DNA of 64,000 bases from Branchiostoma floridae (lineage: Eukaryota > Chordata > Leptocardii > Amphioxiformes > Branchiostomatidae): NCBI RefSeq assembly GCF_000003815.2, contig NC_049990.1, forward strand, positions 20,598,015 to 20,662,014. The letters run 5' to 3'. The position numbers were made by a program, and so were the translations under genes. Shown piece by piece: positions 43,401-54,326 of the stretch. The notes under the pieces were generated by a model. The model did no database searches. It was not told the origin of the DNA and saw nothing but the letters and a program-made list of their open reading frames with translations. How positions within the stretch are numbered: the first letter of the stretch is position 1; every line of letters starts with the position of its first letter.

Positions 43401-45811
43401 CTATCAAGATATGGTAGACAATGAATTTGCATTAAAGTTTTATCATTCAGTTTATTTTATTATTATATAGGCAGAGATATAATCGTACAGACACTTAAAC
43501 CAGAATGGCCATTGAGTTTGTATTCTGTGAATGTGACCAACATTTAACTCTTAGAAAACAGGCTGCAGTACCCCCTTCTTCTGCTAGGGAGAATTGCTAG
43601 TACTTTAATGAACGAAGACTTTTATTGCACATTTTTGCCCCACTGGGCTAAGTACAGGTCACATGGTAAGGATCATAATATGTAACAATGGAAACAATCA
43701 TACACATCTATATAATAGATATGCGTTTAATCTATTCTAGGACTTTTGACTTCCTCTCGCTTCTTGGTAATTGCATGAATTAGTCTTCTTTGATCCAACC
43801 GAAGTACAGGTATTTTAACTAGGCGGCTCCAGATGTTTTTCTGAGGGATGACTGCAGTGAGTAAGATGTTGGTAGCTTGAGGGATAAATCTACTACTATA
43901 TACTGAAGTACAGCTATTTGCATAAAGAGGGACAATGCCTATAAACAAGTTGAGAGGGAAATTGTATCAAATGTTTGTTTCACAACATGTTTTTGTACAG
44001 AATATGCCAAGCCTGTTGTCTATGCACAGTATGATGGGTACAGGACCCAACGGGAGCCTGATGCGAACCTTACGATACCCGCCCGTGCCTGAACACGTCA
44101 AAGATAGACAGATTAGATGTGGGGAGCACACAGACTATGGCTCCATCACTCTACTGTTTCAGGACAACATAGCTGGGCTAGAGGTATGTGGAATAAAGTA
44201 CTGTAAATGCAGAAATGTTCGCGGTGGATTAATGTTCGCGGTTTTTGCGGCGACCACTTCACCGCGAACTTAAAACCACCGCGAACATTTTTCTATTATG
44301 GTATTAGACTGCAGTCTATGATGTTACCGCGAAATAAAAACCACCGCGAAAAGTCATTTTTCTCGTTACCGCGAAATCAAATCCCCGCGAACTTAAGTGC
44401 ATTTACAGTAAGCACCCTAGTAGGCGACAGTAGCCTTAATTTTCATGATCTCCAAGCAGATCCTACGGTAACATAAAATAGTATCAAATTTTTAGTATCT
44501 ATTCAGTCCTCTGAGATCAGTATTTCTTAGAATTAGCATGATCCTTTCATAGTGTCCTTGGATTTAGAACATGTTGGAGGAATTGAAAAGTAAGTCTACC
44601 AAAAAACAATTCATTACCTATATCAAAGCATCCCTTCAATACACCATACAGTATATAGATTATGCCGCTGTCTTTACCTTCTATTGTTTCAACTTTGTTG
44701 GAATTTCCAGGTGCAAAACTGTGAAGGAAAGTATGTCCCTGCCCACCCCATCCCCAACACTGTGGTGGTGAATGTTGGAGACCTCATGCAACGTTGGACA
44801 GCAGACAAGCTAAAGTCTACGGTATTAAACATTATGTAATACCAGGGTAGCGATAACAATACAGGTGTTCCAAACCGGGTGATAACTTGGGTTATCACAT
44901 AAGTTCCAACGTTACTGATATAAATTACACCAGCTTCCATTGAATATTCCAAGTGCAGTTTGAGTACACCAAGTGGGCTGCTGTAAAAAATATTTGAATG
45001 CCGGATTCTGACATTGGGATCAATGTTGTTTCTATTTTTTGTTTGAGGATACCAAATTTTCTCAACTTCTGGCGCATTTCGTTTTGAAACATGTCTTTTC
45101 AGGTGGATATGACATAAATGAAATATTACACGGTGTATTCTACATCACCCTTGTCCAAGTTGTGGATCTAACTTTAGTCAAAGTTAAAGTTTTTGGCCAT
45201 CGGGTGGTCATACCTGCAGTTCAGCTGGTGCCTCGGGTGATATGAAACACACTATAAAACACACGTTATAATTCAAATTTTTTTAAATATACAATATGAG
45301 GCATGCTAAAGTATTGCATACCATGTAAGTGTCAAGCCGAAGTTAACATAATAAACAAAGGTTTGAAGAAACAAATTCCCAGTGGTTGGTAATTTAATAA
45401 TTTGCAGAACTTCTTCTTTTGAATACATTGTAGTATTCCATATTCCTCTGCAAATAAGTATGGACTTGTAACCTGTAACTTGTATCCTGTAACTTATAAC
45501 CTGTATCTTGTAACCTGTATCTTGTAACCTGTATCTTGTAACCTGTATCTTGTAACCTGTATCTTGTAACCTGTATCTTATAACCTGTATCTTGTAACCT
45601 GTAACTTGTATCCTGTTGTCTACAGAGCCATCGAGTCCTCCTGCCAGAAACAGAAGAAGAGAGGAAAACTGCCCGTCGGTCCATCGCCTTCTTTGCACAT
45701 CCCAACATGGATGCTGTGATCACGTGTCTGGATGGATCCAACAAGTATCCACCAATCACTGCAGGAGAATACCTAAAACAGAGGCTAACAGCAACATATG
45801 ATGTCAGCTAA
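37418..45811 (+). CDS. 2-oxoglutarate/Fe(II) oxygenase, isopenicillin N synthase-like, copy A
   Basis: Coding exons 37418-37636, 38281-38396, 39064-39133, 42683-42799, 44001-44183, 44711-44821 and 45626-45811 join in phase to 333 codons plus TAA. The N-terminal DIOX_N-like part has IPILDFSSYSLL, FSTVGFVYLCNHGIP and FALPEEVK. The double-stranded beta-helix core has the iron triad His217 and Asp219 (GEHTDYGSITLLFQD) and His274 (SHRVLLP). R-x-S for 2-oxoglutarate is at 289-291 (RRSIAFF). VNVGDLMQRWTADKL is a standard family block. These are soluble oxidising enzymes; in plants and microbes they act on hormones, flavonoids or peptides, and the animal substrates are mostly unknown. A paralogue starts 3.9 kb downstream. 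All key residues are intact, so it is probably functional. A small antisense gene lies in intron 3. Confidence 0.9.
37715..37888. mobile_element. ACAGTAGAAGC-type MITE
   Basis: ACAGTAGAAGCCAGTTAATT then GCACAATGG on the left pairs with GTGCAATTAAGCAGCTTCTA then CTGT on the right. It lies in intron 1 of oxygenase copy A. Confidence 0.7.
38436..38583. mobile_element. CTCCAAGCAGAGG-type MITE (copy) in an intron
   Basis: ACTCTCAAAGCAGAGGTTAT then GCTTGGGCTGTTTTTTTATG on the left; CATAAAAAAACAGCCGGAGC then CTAACCTCTGTCTGGAGAGT on the right. It begins 40 bases after exon 2 of oxygenase copy A. Confidence 0.75.
38660..38870 (+). mobile_element. tRNA-derived SINE, plus strand
   Basis: The tRNA-like head is diverged (CACGTAACGGTAGGATGCTT; CCTGGGTTAGAGTTCC). 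It is followed by CCCAGGGAAAGGCACTTTAC and ACTCAGGTGAAAATGGGATG, as in the SINE family at 21050 and 48458. Confidence 0.6.
39246..39628. repeat. Left arm of a 3-kb inverted repeat pair
   Basis: CCCCCATGAAACTCCTTTTC opens the arm and CCCGGAAGTG closes it. The outer third is built of CGTACCC(G/T)..AAAAATCTCGC modules, about 20 bases each. The whole arm matches 41801-42172 in reverse complement. The inner end points towards the nested antisense gene. Confidence 0.85.
39780..40295. repeat. Minisatellite of CCCCCAACACCAGT(G/A)AA units
   Basis: Alternating units of about 30 and 43 bases: GAAGATCC(C/A)CCA(A/C)CACCAGT followed by GAACACAGGT or AAATATTCAGTAACATAT. Repetitive frames on the minus strand (FTGGGG..) are artefacts. 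Confidence 0.85.
40514..41783 (-). CDS. Small antisense gene of unknown function inside oxygenase intron 3
   Basis: Three minus-strand exons, 41783-41755, 41313-41242 and 40664-40514, join in frame to 83 codons plus stop. The middle exon encodes APPSKFSSTESEEYEWDDID and the last starts SSGEFLEKMMKGQDVLNNTT. Both have clean AG acceptors, and the middle exon has a GTAACA donor. The first exon (MSTLRKERSQ) uses a weaker GTAGAC donor; the stronger GTAAGT eight bases on would meet a TAG. The acidic, tryptophan-containing middle looks like a conserved short protein, but I do not recognise the family. The last 20 or so residues (FLVLIAKKQAINYLSMHT) may be read-through past an unseen donor. A CCGGAAGTG (ETS-like) motif lies just upstream at the inner edge of the inverted repeat arm. 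The gene may instead be a relic or longer than modelled. Confidence 0.45.
41801..42172. repeat. Right arm of the 3-kb inverted repeat pair
   Basis: The reverse complement of 39246-39628, with CACTTCCGGG at its inner end and GGAGTTTCATGGGGGTG at its outer end. It abuts the first exon of the nested antisense gene and could contain its promoter. Confidence 0.85.
42181..42665. repeat. Tandem repeat, about 93-100-base unit, five copies
   Basis: Units carry AACAAATCCCACTCTACAAT, GGAAAATTCAAAATTTTTAA, CACATCAATCCTATAAGTTG and TACTTGAAGGCATGACTTTA. They differ by single bases and small indels. The array ends 18 bases before exon 4 of oxygenase copy A. Confidence 0.9.
44196..44412. mobile_element. 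TTCGCGG-type MITE, copy 2
   Basis: TACTGTAAATGCAGAAATGT then TCGCGGTGG at the left; CGCGAACTTAAGTGCATTTA then CAGTA at the right. It starts 13 bases after exon 5 of oxygenase copy A. Confidence 0.85.
45467..45615. repeat. 14-base tandem repeat beside a splice acceptor
   Basis: About ten copies of CTGTATCTTGTAAC and variants run up to 45615. The acceptor of the last exon of oxygenase copy A (GTCTACAG, ending 45625) follows after ten bases, so the array forms the polypyrimidine side of this intron. Confidence 0.9.
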
Positions 45812-48167
45812 ATATTACACTAATGTGTCAATCAAACATGTGACAGCCAATCATAGAGGAGAGTCCATGATACTGGAGTCTTGATTGGTCCAAGACTAAC
45901 CAATGGCAAGAATCTGTGTGCTGTCATCTAGTTAGCTGCAGACAGTCCAATAATAGAATACTATCAACAGAGATCAACATCATTCTTGGGTCTCCAGTAG
46001 GAATATCAAGTGTTTTAAGCATTTGATGCTCCAATTACCAAGGTGCCTTGTACATGTACAATCACGCAGTACATGAAAAACATATGCTGACACTAAGCAA
46101 TAGGTTGAGGGTCTGCATGCTCTTTTCCATAAGGCATAGGCAGCCTATTTTTATTTCCTGTAATTCGTAGGGAAAACCATTTTACCTGCAGATTTCATAG
46201 CGGGGAGAAGTAAATACATTGTACCTTGTGCATAAATAATTAGAAACCCAGGCTGCTGACATGTATATTAGGCTTTCTAGACAGCCAGAATGGAAAAGTC
46301 TCTGAAAAGTTACCTGTTTTTAAAGTGACCGCTATATGATATTCTCAGCCTCCCTCTTTCATAAAGTTGGTATAGTCCTCAAACCACATGGTACCTGTAG
46401 GCCTCCTCACCGAGCTAAAGGCCTGCTTACAGCTAGCTGACTATTGAAAGAAAGTTGGATGATATTGTAGTTGTAGAGTGCTAAGGTAAAAGATCCATAC
46501 AGAAAGCTGCACAGAACTAAGTTTAAAAAACTTTATTCAAAGTGTGAGGAACATGGCTGTCGGGATATTCTTCAACACTTTTTGATTAGTGTTCCTGCAG
46601 CAAATTCTGCCACATGTATTTTGCAAAAAAAAAATGATTAAATAAATAGTGCAAGCAGAAAATAAAAAGATGGACTTTTATCTGCTTGGAGATTATCTCA
46701 CACCAAGCAAGGGATGCTCTCACAAAACTTGTCAATATTGTGACCTGTGTAACTTAGCTAAAGGTGTACATAACCAAGCATAAATTATGCAGATATGAGA
46801 GTCATTGACATAATAAAAATATTTCATGGAGGTATGAGGTCTCTGAACTCTTGGTATTAGCTGTAAAGAGTTAGAAATGTTTGTCCAATCTTCAATATTT
46901 GTCCAAAATTAATCTGTAAACTGTTAAATGTTTTTTTCGTTACAACCCTCGTTGTTCAACACACAGCCCTCCTGTGTGTGACAACAACAGGCGGCAACGA
47001 AACCTTACGCTGTTCATTCCCAACATCTGCTTGAAGATTTATGATGGGACTAGTGAGGTCGTTCACCTTTGACCTTACTTGGTAATGTCTAAACACGACT
47101 GTAAAAATGGAATCTTCCGGAAGCTTCCTCTTTTAAATCGTCTCAAACAGACCAACATCTCGTTTTCCGCTGACGCAAAATGATCTTACGTACATAATAA
47201 CAGAAGTAAAGTCGAAGAAAGGAGGTTAAAAAGGCACATTTTAGGGGAAAATCATCTAAGTTGCTATGTGTATTTTACAAGGAAATTAATACATAGCAGC
47301 AAAATGTACTTCACACTTCCCTTTTTAACGATAAATTAAAATAATCACTGTACAGAATATAAAAATGGGCAAATTATGATATTGAATAAATATAATTTTG
47401 TACTTTTAAGATGGTAGAAAGGATTTCAGGTCTTTACAAAGCATTTTGCTTCTCCGTGGAGTTGGAGCTTGCTTTGGTGCGTTTGTGTGCGGTGAAAATG
47501 TGACACCGGGCAAGACAAGGCATGACTCTTACATGAAACTAGAAAACCCGCAGAAATCCCGACATTTCTCGCCTTATAAAACAGACCGAAACCCCACTAC
47601 GGCATTACCAGACGTCTTCTTAACAGTGGGACTTAATTAGCAATTTTAATCGTAAGTTGGATCTTTGTGTTGTGAGATATCATGGCTATTTTGGAAAGGG
47701 GGAAGCCCGCATGCAAAAAGTAGGCGGGGGGAGGGTGTCTTACAAAATGTGTTATATAATATCAGCGTAATAGCAAATGAACGTATTTGTGGAGATTTCT
47801 TAAACAACAGACTTGTTCCATTGTTTTATTGCTTTGAGAGAGAGTTTGCTGCATATGTGTGTGTAGGAGGCCGTCACGTGCCAAGTGAAAGTTGACCCAC
47901 TCCAAAAGTGACCTAGTTGGTAGACATGGCGACCTCTAGCAAACACACGCTTGTTTCGTACTACAGTAGTCTACACTGTACTGATCGTAATCTGATTAGT
48001 TTCGACCTTTGATTGAGCTCATGAAATCGTAGTGATGGGCCTTTATTGAGAATATTGTTTACCAAAATTACTTGAACTACATGTAGTAGTAATGTGATCA
48101 TCTCACTTCTGAACTAGTGACAATTTGTTGTCTGCAAGCTGACCATGACATAATGAGTCAATGTAAT
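45812..48167. other. Intergenic stretch after oxygenase copy A
   Basis: No gene recognised. It holds AT-rich sequence, a TTATGCAGATATGAG-type repeat scrap near 46780 and short GC-rich frames at 47446-47895 that resemble no family I know. Confidence 0.5.
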
Positions 48168-48380
48168 ACTGTAAATGTATTTAAGTTCGCGGGGATTTAA
48201 TTTCGCGGTAGCGGGAAAAAGGACCTTTCGCGGTGGTTTTAAGTTCGCGGTAGCACCATGCTCTGTAGTCTCTTACTGCCATGGAAAAAATGTTCGCGGT
48301 GGCTTGAAGTTCGCGGTGAAGCGGCCACCGCGAAAACCGCGAACATTAAACCACCGCGAAAGTTTCTGCATTTACAGTAT
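48168..48380. mobile_element. TTCGCGG-type MITE, copy 3
   Basis: TACTGTAAATGTATTTAAGT then TCGCGGGG at the left and CACCGCGAAAGTTTCTGCAT then TTACAGTA at the right. It lies between the two oxygenase genes. Confidence 0.85.
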
Positions 48381-48457
48381 CTTAATGTAATGTTGGTATG
48401 TTATCATTATAAGTTGTGTACACTGCAATGCTTACTGTGTAAGATTGCAGTGTAAGA

Positions 48458-48660
48458 TAGCGTGGCGCCGGCATAATCGGCAGCACGTTAGGCTCAGGCC
48501 CAAGAGGTCCTGGGTTCGAAACCTGCCGTGTCACCGATTTTGCCCTTGGGAAAGGCACTTAACACGACTTTTGCCACTTCACTCAGGTGAAAATGAGTAC
48601 CTAGCTTTGGCTATGGACATCCCTTGGATAGGACATTAAATGAAGATTGTGCCATAATGA
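48458..48660 (+). mobile_element. tRNA-derived SINE, plus strand
   Basis: A tRNA-like head with B-box GGGTTCGAAACC is followed by CCCTTGGGAAAGGCACTTAA, CACTCAGGTGAAAATGAGTA and GGATAGGACATTAAATGA. It is the cleanest SINE head in the window. Confidence 0.8.
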
Positions 48661-49670
48661 TCAACAGAATGATCGTGGGCCAGGGCTCTAGCCAGCTCGA
48701 TCCCATTGTCGCGAAAACAACGAAAACTCTATTCCAGGAGTTAGAAAGACTGAACTGAGACCTTGAAAAACTGGTTTTTGATGAGATTATCGTATGCTCA
48801 AGGGTGCCGACACACATTGTCAACAATCATAACAATAGCAAAACAAACAGTGTGTGGCTTTTACGGCCGTGGACGGCATCCCCAAGCCGCCTGTAGCTTC
48901 CACCAAGGATTTTTGTCCGTAAGGGTTGACGGATTTGTTTTAGAATTTTTCCGTCAGACGCAGCAAATTTCCGTCAATTGACGGAAAAACGGACGCTGGC
49001 TAGAGCCCTGTTGTGGGCACTAAAGAAAAAAAGAAATAAAGTGTATCTTCCACAGCTAAATTGGAGATGTCTTGCTACCATTCTCGAAAGAAAGATAGAT
49101 TTTGTACTTTGGTTTCATGCAGTCTTTATAAGTCTAGTTAGAACTAAGGTGGTTGCCCTGGTGTGCTCTGGGCAAATTTCAGGCCATTTCTCCTGGCCCT
49201 CACTTAGCATTCAATGAGAAGTGTAGATATACATATATGTTGGCACCAATATCAGCCAAGCTGGCTGGGTTTGCTATATGTATTGCTTTGTCTGCAATTT
49301 CAAGAAATCTAAATCACTTATATTAGTATGGTTAAGTGTGGTTGCTCTTGTACAATAAGAAGTACTCCATTGCGCATGTAAGTCATATTGTTGTCATGTG
49401 CCTGTAAATATTGATGTCTATATTTTATCGTCCGTTCAGATTTCTAGCCTATTTAATGCATTCAGAATTTTAATGTTTTAGATGTTATGTAAGCAGGGTT
49501 TTAACGATTCATTTTTAACCACACAACGTTCTAAGTTTTTAAGCAATTCTCCAGTAACGTGTGTACCCGTATGTAAATGCCATCATAATTCAGACTTGAT
49601 GTTTCAAGTCTGCGAAGTGGTATAATGAATAAAGATTTCAAAGATTGTTGTTTTTAAATGTTTACAAAGG

Positions 49671-52600
49671 ATGGAGGTACAAACACAGCAGAATGGCCAC
49701 GCCCCCAATCACTGGGATGCGGCTCCAGATGACCACGGCCACATCCCCATCCTAGACTTCTCCTCCTACAGCCTACTGAAGGGAGCTGTGGATGAGGATG
49801 AGCTGCAGCCGCTGGCTACACAGCTGGTCCAGGCCTTCTCCACTGTGGGGTTTGTTTACCTGCGTAACCACGGGATACCCGCAGCTTTGGTAAGTCATGT
49901 CTTGATTTAGAGGTAGAAAGACAGCAAGTAAAAACTTCATAGTGAGTGGATTAAACCTTAGACTTATTTTGTTGGTAGATAAATATTTAGAACATTTAAG
50001 ACAAAATAGTTTATTCTAGCTGCCAAAAGTTGTATACTACCCTTAGATATAGGGATGTCCCTGTAGCTCAACTGGTGTTAGCCTTACACAGTGTTTGGTC
50101 CGGGTTTCAATTATGCTAGTAGGCCATTTTGGTTGGGGCTGCACCTGTCTTTTGGAAGGGGCCTAAGATGGGGTTCAATGAGGTGCCTCGAGCATGTTAA
50201 GGGTAAGGGCTAGCAACAAAGAAACATATCTTAGGATATAGGAGTTTTTCTTTTACACAACCAGTTAATCTTACCTTAGATGACTTTTCGATGCCTGTCA
50301 GACATCTTCCTCAGAGCTTCTAACTGGAGTTCTCCTTCTTGCCGCTATAAGATATCTTGTTTTCTGTTGGCATCGACAATGACCAAAAACATCACACTGT
50401 TAACTCAGAAAATGTGTCCTGCCTTGACTGATGAGTCAGATGCAATCTCTGAAGGATATCTGTAAAGATATATCCTGCTACTGAAATGGCAAGGAAACTT
50501 TCTGCTCTATGTACCACTAGACACTACATGGGTGTGGTGCAGTATAAGTGATCTTTTGTTCTTTTTCAAGGTATCGCAGGCATTTGACTCTTCAAGCAGA
50601 TTCTTCGAGCTGCCAGAAGAGGTGAAGATGAAGTACACCTTACCTCTGGAGAAAGCCATGAGCCATGGATGGCTCCATCTGGAGAGAGAGAGGTGGGTTT
50701 TACTTATTTCGTTGATGATCCTTCATTTATTAATGAAAAGTTTATCATAAAGTTGCTGGATAAAAGTTTGTGAGTACTGAGTAGCTCTCTAGCCTTGTTA
50801 AGGCACTGTCACATTTTGTTATAGACAGTACTTTCTTGTAAAATTTTCAGTATAACAAAACCAATCAAGAAACTGTAACTGTATGTCTTTGATGCAGTCC
50901 CTACATTCATTCACTGCATGGGTATGTTCTCTAAGTTGAAACTGCACCAGCTTGCCTAAATTTACTTTTCTGTTACCCATTTGGTATTCATGTATGTTGA
51001 AAGAATCTGCGGCATCCTTCATGAATGATTGTAAGCATCAGAAAATACAGTACTGCTATGATATTTTCACATTGTCTGTTCTTTATATTCTCTTCATTAA
51101 TTGTTTGTATGGTCATATCTTTACAGGGTGACGACTAAGCGGCCACCTGGCATTAAGGAATGCTATGATGTCAGACCACAGGTCGCCACGGAAAAGGTAA
51201 CTGCCATCTTCTGGACTATTGTTGTTGAATATTCTTCAAGTTAAACCTCCAAATAATAATTCAAACTTCCCCTTTCTGCCAAACCCCACTGTAGGAATGG
51301 GTTTATGTATGCCTAGTGCCATGCTAATTCAATAAAGGACTAAATACAACAATCTACTAACCGCAAAAAGAAGCTGCTACAGTAGCTACAACATTGCTAA
51401 GGTAGAAACACTTTTTCCACCACTAGAAATGCACACTTAGCCAATCTTTGACCAGAGCTTCAACCGTCCTTGAGGAAACTCAAATCTTGACATGTACATG
51501 CAATCTTATGGGTCACCTTAAGTTTTCCGAAAGAAGACCGAAGTGAGCAGAGTTTTTAGTGTAGACCTGCAGTTTTTGTGCAGTCAACTTTTGATCTTGT
51601 GACTTTGTAGAACTATGATAGACATATTACATGTTTGGTAACGTCATCCCATTTTGTTCTGTACTCAGATGTGGCCGAGTCAGGAGGTGCCAGAGTTCGA
51701 GCCGGCGGCCCTGCAGCTGTATGACAAATGTCGTCAGCTCAGTCTCAGGATTATAGAGCTGATGGCCAGGGGACTCAACATTAAGGTCTGTGTAGGTCAT
51801 GTTAGTAGTAGTGTATGTTGGGTCAGGCTCATTTTTGTGGGAGGACACTTTGTGGAGAGTACTTTATCTTAAATAATATACCTAGAAATTAGTAGAAAGT
51901 GACTTTGATTGGTAAGTCATCTGGGACAGTGCTATCCTTTCACTTTGGATCCCTTGTAACATTAAGTGTATAATGAAGGTTTGGGTTTGTGTGTTACTGA
52001 TGTCATTGGAAAGTTACTGTGTTCAAATGGAAGGGCAAAGATCACACAAACACACACATACACACACACATAAACACAAACATCTACTTAAACAAATACA
52101 CAAAGTGACACAGACGTACAAGTAAGTTCATAACTCAGTCTCTCATTTTGTAAGTCTCCAACCCTACGAAACCTAGCCTCCTTCACCAGCATTGGCGTAA
52201 GTTGTATTTGGCTGCTTTTCAGGACAGTGACAGGGAAGGTCGATTCACGATTTTACCCGGGAATATGCCAGGAAAGGCACCTTCCTGGTATATATCCCTT
52301 TTACAGCATATATATTTCTTTCCGTCGTATTCCTAGTTAAAAATCGCAAATTAGAATTCTTTTTCTCAATGGTAATTGTTCCTTCTCCTCCATTCCATAG
52401 GATGTGTCCCATTTCCTATCCATGCATGACAAGATAGGAACAGCAGCTAACGGCACCATGATGCGGATCCTACACTACCCACCCCTGCCGGAGCGGGTCA
52501 AGCCAGGGCAGATCCGCTGTGCAGAACACACCGACTACGGAGAGATCACCATACTGTTTCAGGACGCAGTGGGAGGGTTGGAGGTACACAAGTCACTTAC

Positions 52601-54326
52601 CTATGTAATGTTTTTATACTATATTAGTAGTAATGAAATGTACCTTATTTGAAAATGAGTACCTAGTCTCAACAAGGGATGTCCTGCAGATAGGACGTTA
52701 AATGGAGGTTCCGTGTCTGGGGAGAGCCACATCCCACGCATGTTAAGGAACCCACCACACCTTTCAAAACAATTAGGGGCATGCCTGGTGTGTGATGGTG
52801 CAAAACCTTCTTTCTGGAGTTGATGATTCTCTTCAAATCACGAGGATGGAGGCCTGGTAAACCTCCGTTTTGTTTTAACCATATGGTGATTTACATCATT
52901 CACCCAGACTCCAGGAAGAATAGTGACATATCAGTCACTAATGGAGATCTGAATCAGACCATACCTTAGGGATTTTCATCGTTGTCAGCAGGTAGCTTAG
53001 ATGTTGTGATGCATGATAAAATGCAAGATGAATTGCAAAGTATGGTACTCAAACCTTGATTTACATAATTCTGCTCACAATGTTTGGCCAGTCCAGCTGA
53101 AATGTTTCGTAATTACGGTAGAAGTTTCAGCTACCAAAAGTATTAATGAAAATCAAATGGTATGCCATACAACAAAATGTCTCTACTTTCAAACATGCAA
53201 ATAATTTTAACAAAATTCATTTGTGCTATTTAAAAGCCATTGATGAAGCAATCTCACATGAATTACGTAAATACTAGATGTTACTTCTAGCAGGATACAG
53301 CGGTACTGCAGGAAACTGCACAACAATGGCTGCATTTACCTTTGCTAAGCTCCTCAGTATTAAAGCACTTCTCTTCAGTCCCTTTTGTGATTTACAATGG
53401 CCCAATATCTTGTTGTTGCTGCCCTTCATGAAAACATAAATCATGACATTGTATGATTCATGTTTGGATACACAGGTACAGAGCTGTGAAGGAAAGTATG
53501 TCCCTGCCCACCCCATCCCTAACACTGTGGTGGTCAACATTGGAGACCTCATGCAACGTTGGACAGCAGACAAGCTGGCCTCCACGGTAACAAATCCTTC
53601 TATTATCACTTCATCCCAAGGGAGTGAAGTCTTGTTTTTGCTTGTCTGTTTGGGACTGTGATTCTCTGTGTACAATTCCCAATATTACATGTTATGGTTG
53701 TTGACTTACAATGTAAAAGTTTTGGGTTCAAATACTTGGCAAGTCCCATGTTGTGCCTTTGGGAAAGGCACTTAACACCTATTTCTTCACATGACTCAGT
53801 GAAAAGGAGTACCTAGCTTTTGTTAGGGAAATCCTCTTGGATGTGATGTGAAGTTTGAGGTCCCATTTTTGAGGAGGGCCATGCCTCAAGCACGTTAAAG
53901 AATCCGCCACACAAAAGATAAGGGTCCTTCCTGGTGTAAGTTGATCAAACCTTACAGTCTGGTCTCTGGGTTGACATCTTGCAAAGGTGATAGTCACCTA
54001 TTATGTCAGTCCTTCCACAAATGTGGTAAGCCTCTAGATAGGTGAATAAAAAAAATAACACCCACCAACATTGTCCTTATTTTCAAAATAAGTCTTTGCT
54101 CTTTCGTTGTCTACAGATGCATCGAGTACTTCTCCCAGAGACAGAAGAAGGACAGAAGAGCCATCGAAGATCCATCGCCTTCTTTGTACATCCCAACAAG
54201 GACACGATGATCACAAGTCTGGACGGGTCCAACAAGTACCCACCAATCAAGGCTGGCGAGTACTTAGACGAGAGGCTTACATCGACGTACGGGGGCCGCA
54301 AGTCTGAAGAAAAAACTGTCAATTGA
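49671..54326 (+). CDS. 2-oxoglutarate/Fe(II) oxygenase, isopenicillin N synthase-like, copy B
   Basis: Coding exons 49671-49889, 50571-50692, 51127-51196, 51669-51785, 52401-52583, 53476-53586 and 54117-54326 join in phase to 343 codons plus TGA. Exon count, lengths and phases match copy A except that exon 2 is six bases longer and exon 7 24 bases longer. The iron triad is His219 and Asp221 (AEHTDYGEITILFQD) and His276 (MHRVLLP). The 2-oxoglutarate motif is R291-R-S293. An AAAG acceptor-like sequence lies directly before the ATG, as in copy A, so a 5' leader exon is possible. The protein is about 70% like copy A by eye, but exons 1 and 4 are nearly identical at the DNA level while exons 2, 3, 5 and 7 differ a lot. 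The substrate is unknown; all catalytic residues are intact. Confidence 0.9.
50040..50215 (+). mobile_element. Second type of tRNA-derived SINE
   Basis: CCCTGTAGCTCAACTGGTGT resembles a tRNA A-box region and GTCCGGGTTTCAATTATG a weak B-box. A body with GGTTGGGGCTGCACCTGTCT and GGTGCCTCGAGCATGTTAAG follows. It differs from the family at 48458. Confidence 0.55.
50258..50345. mobile_element. Half copy of the ACACAACCAG MITE
   Basis: ACACAACCAGTTAATCTTAC then TTTTCGATGCCTGTCAGACA and CAGAGCTTCTAACTGGAGTT match the left half of the 7220-7520 element. The right half is missing. Confidence 0.6.
52650..52805 (+). mobile_element. SINE body fragment
   Basis: GAAAATGAGTACCTAGTCTC, GATAGGACGTTAAATGGAGG, TTCCGTGTCTGGGGAGAGCC and ACGCATGTTAAGGAACCCAC are SINE body blocks also seen at 21050-21425. 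The tRNA head is absent. Confidence 0.7.
53690..53965 (+). mobile_element. tRNA-derived SINE, diverged
   Basis: TTTTGGGTTCAAATACTTGG (B-box-like), GCCTTTGGGAAAGGCACTTA, GAGTACCTAGCTTT and CAAGCACGTTAAAGAATCCG follow the SINE order. It lies in the last intron of oxygenase copy B. Confidence 0.7.

Noticed and set aside
45467-45615. CRISPR-like regular repeat
   Set aside because: Units are 14 bases with no spacers and lie in a eukaryotic intron; it is a simple tandem repeat.
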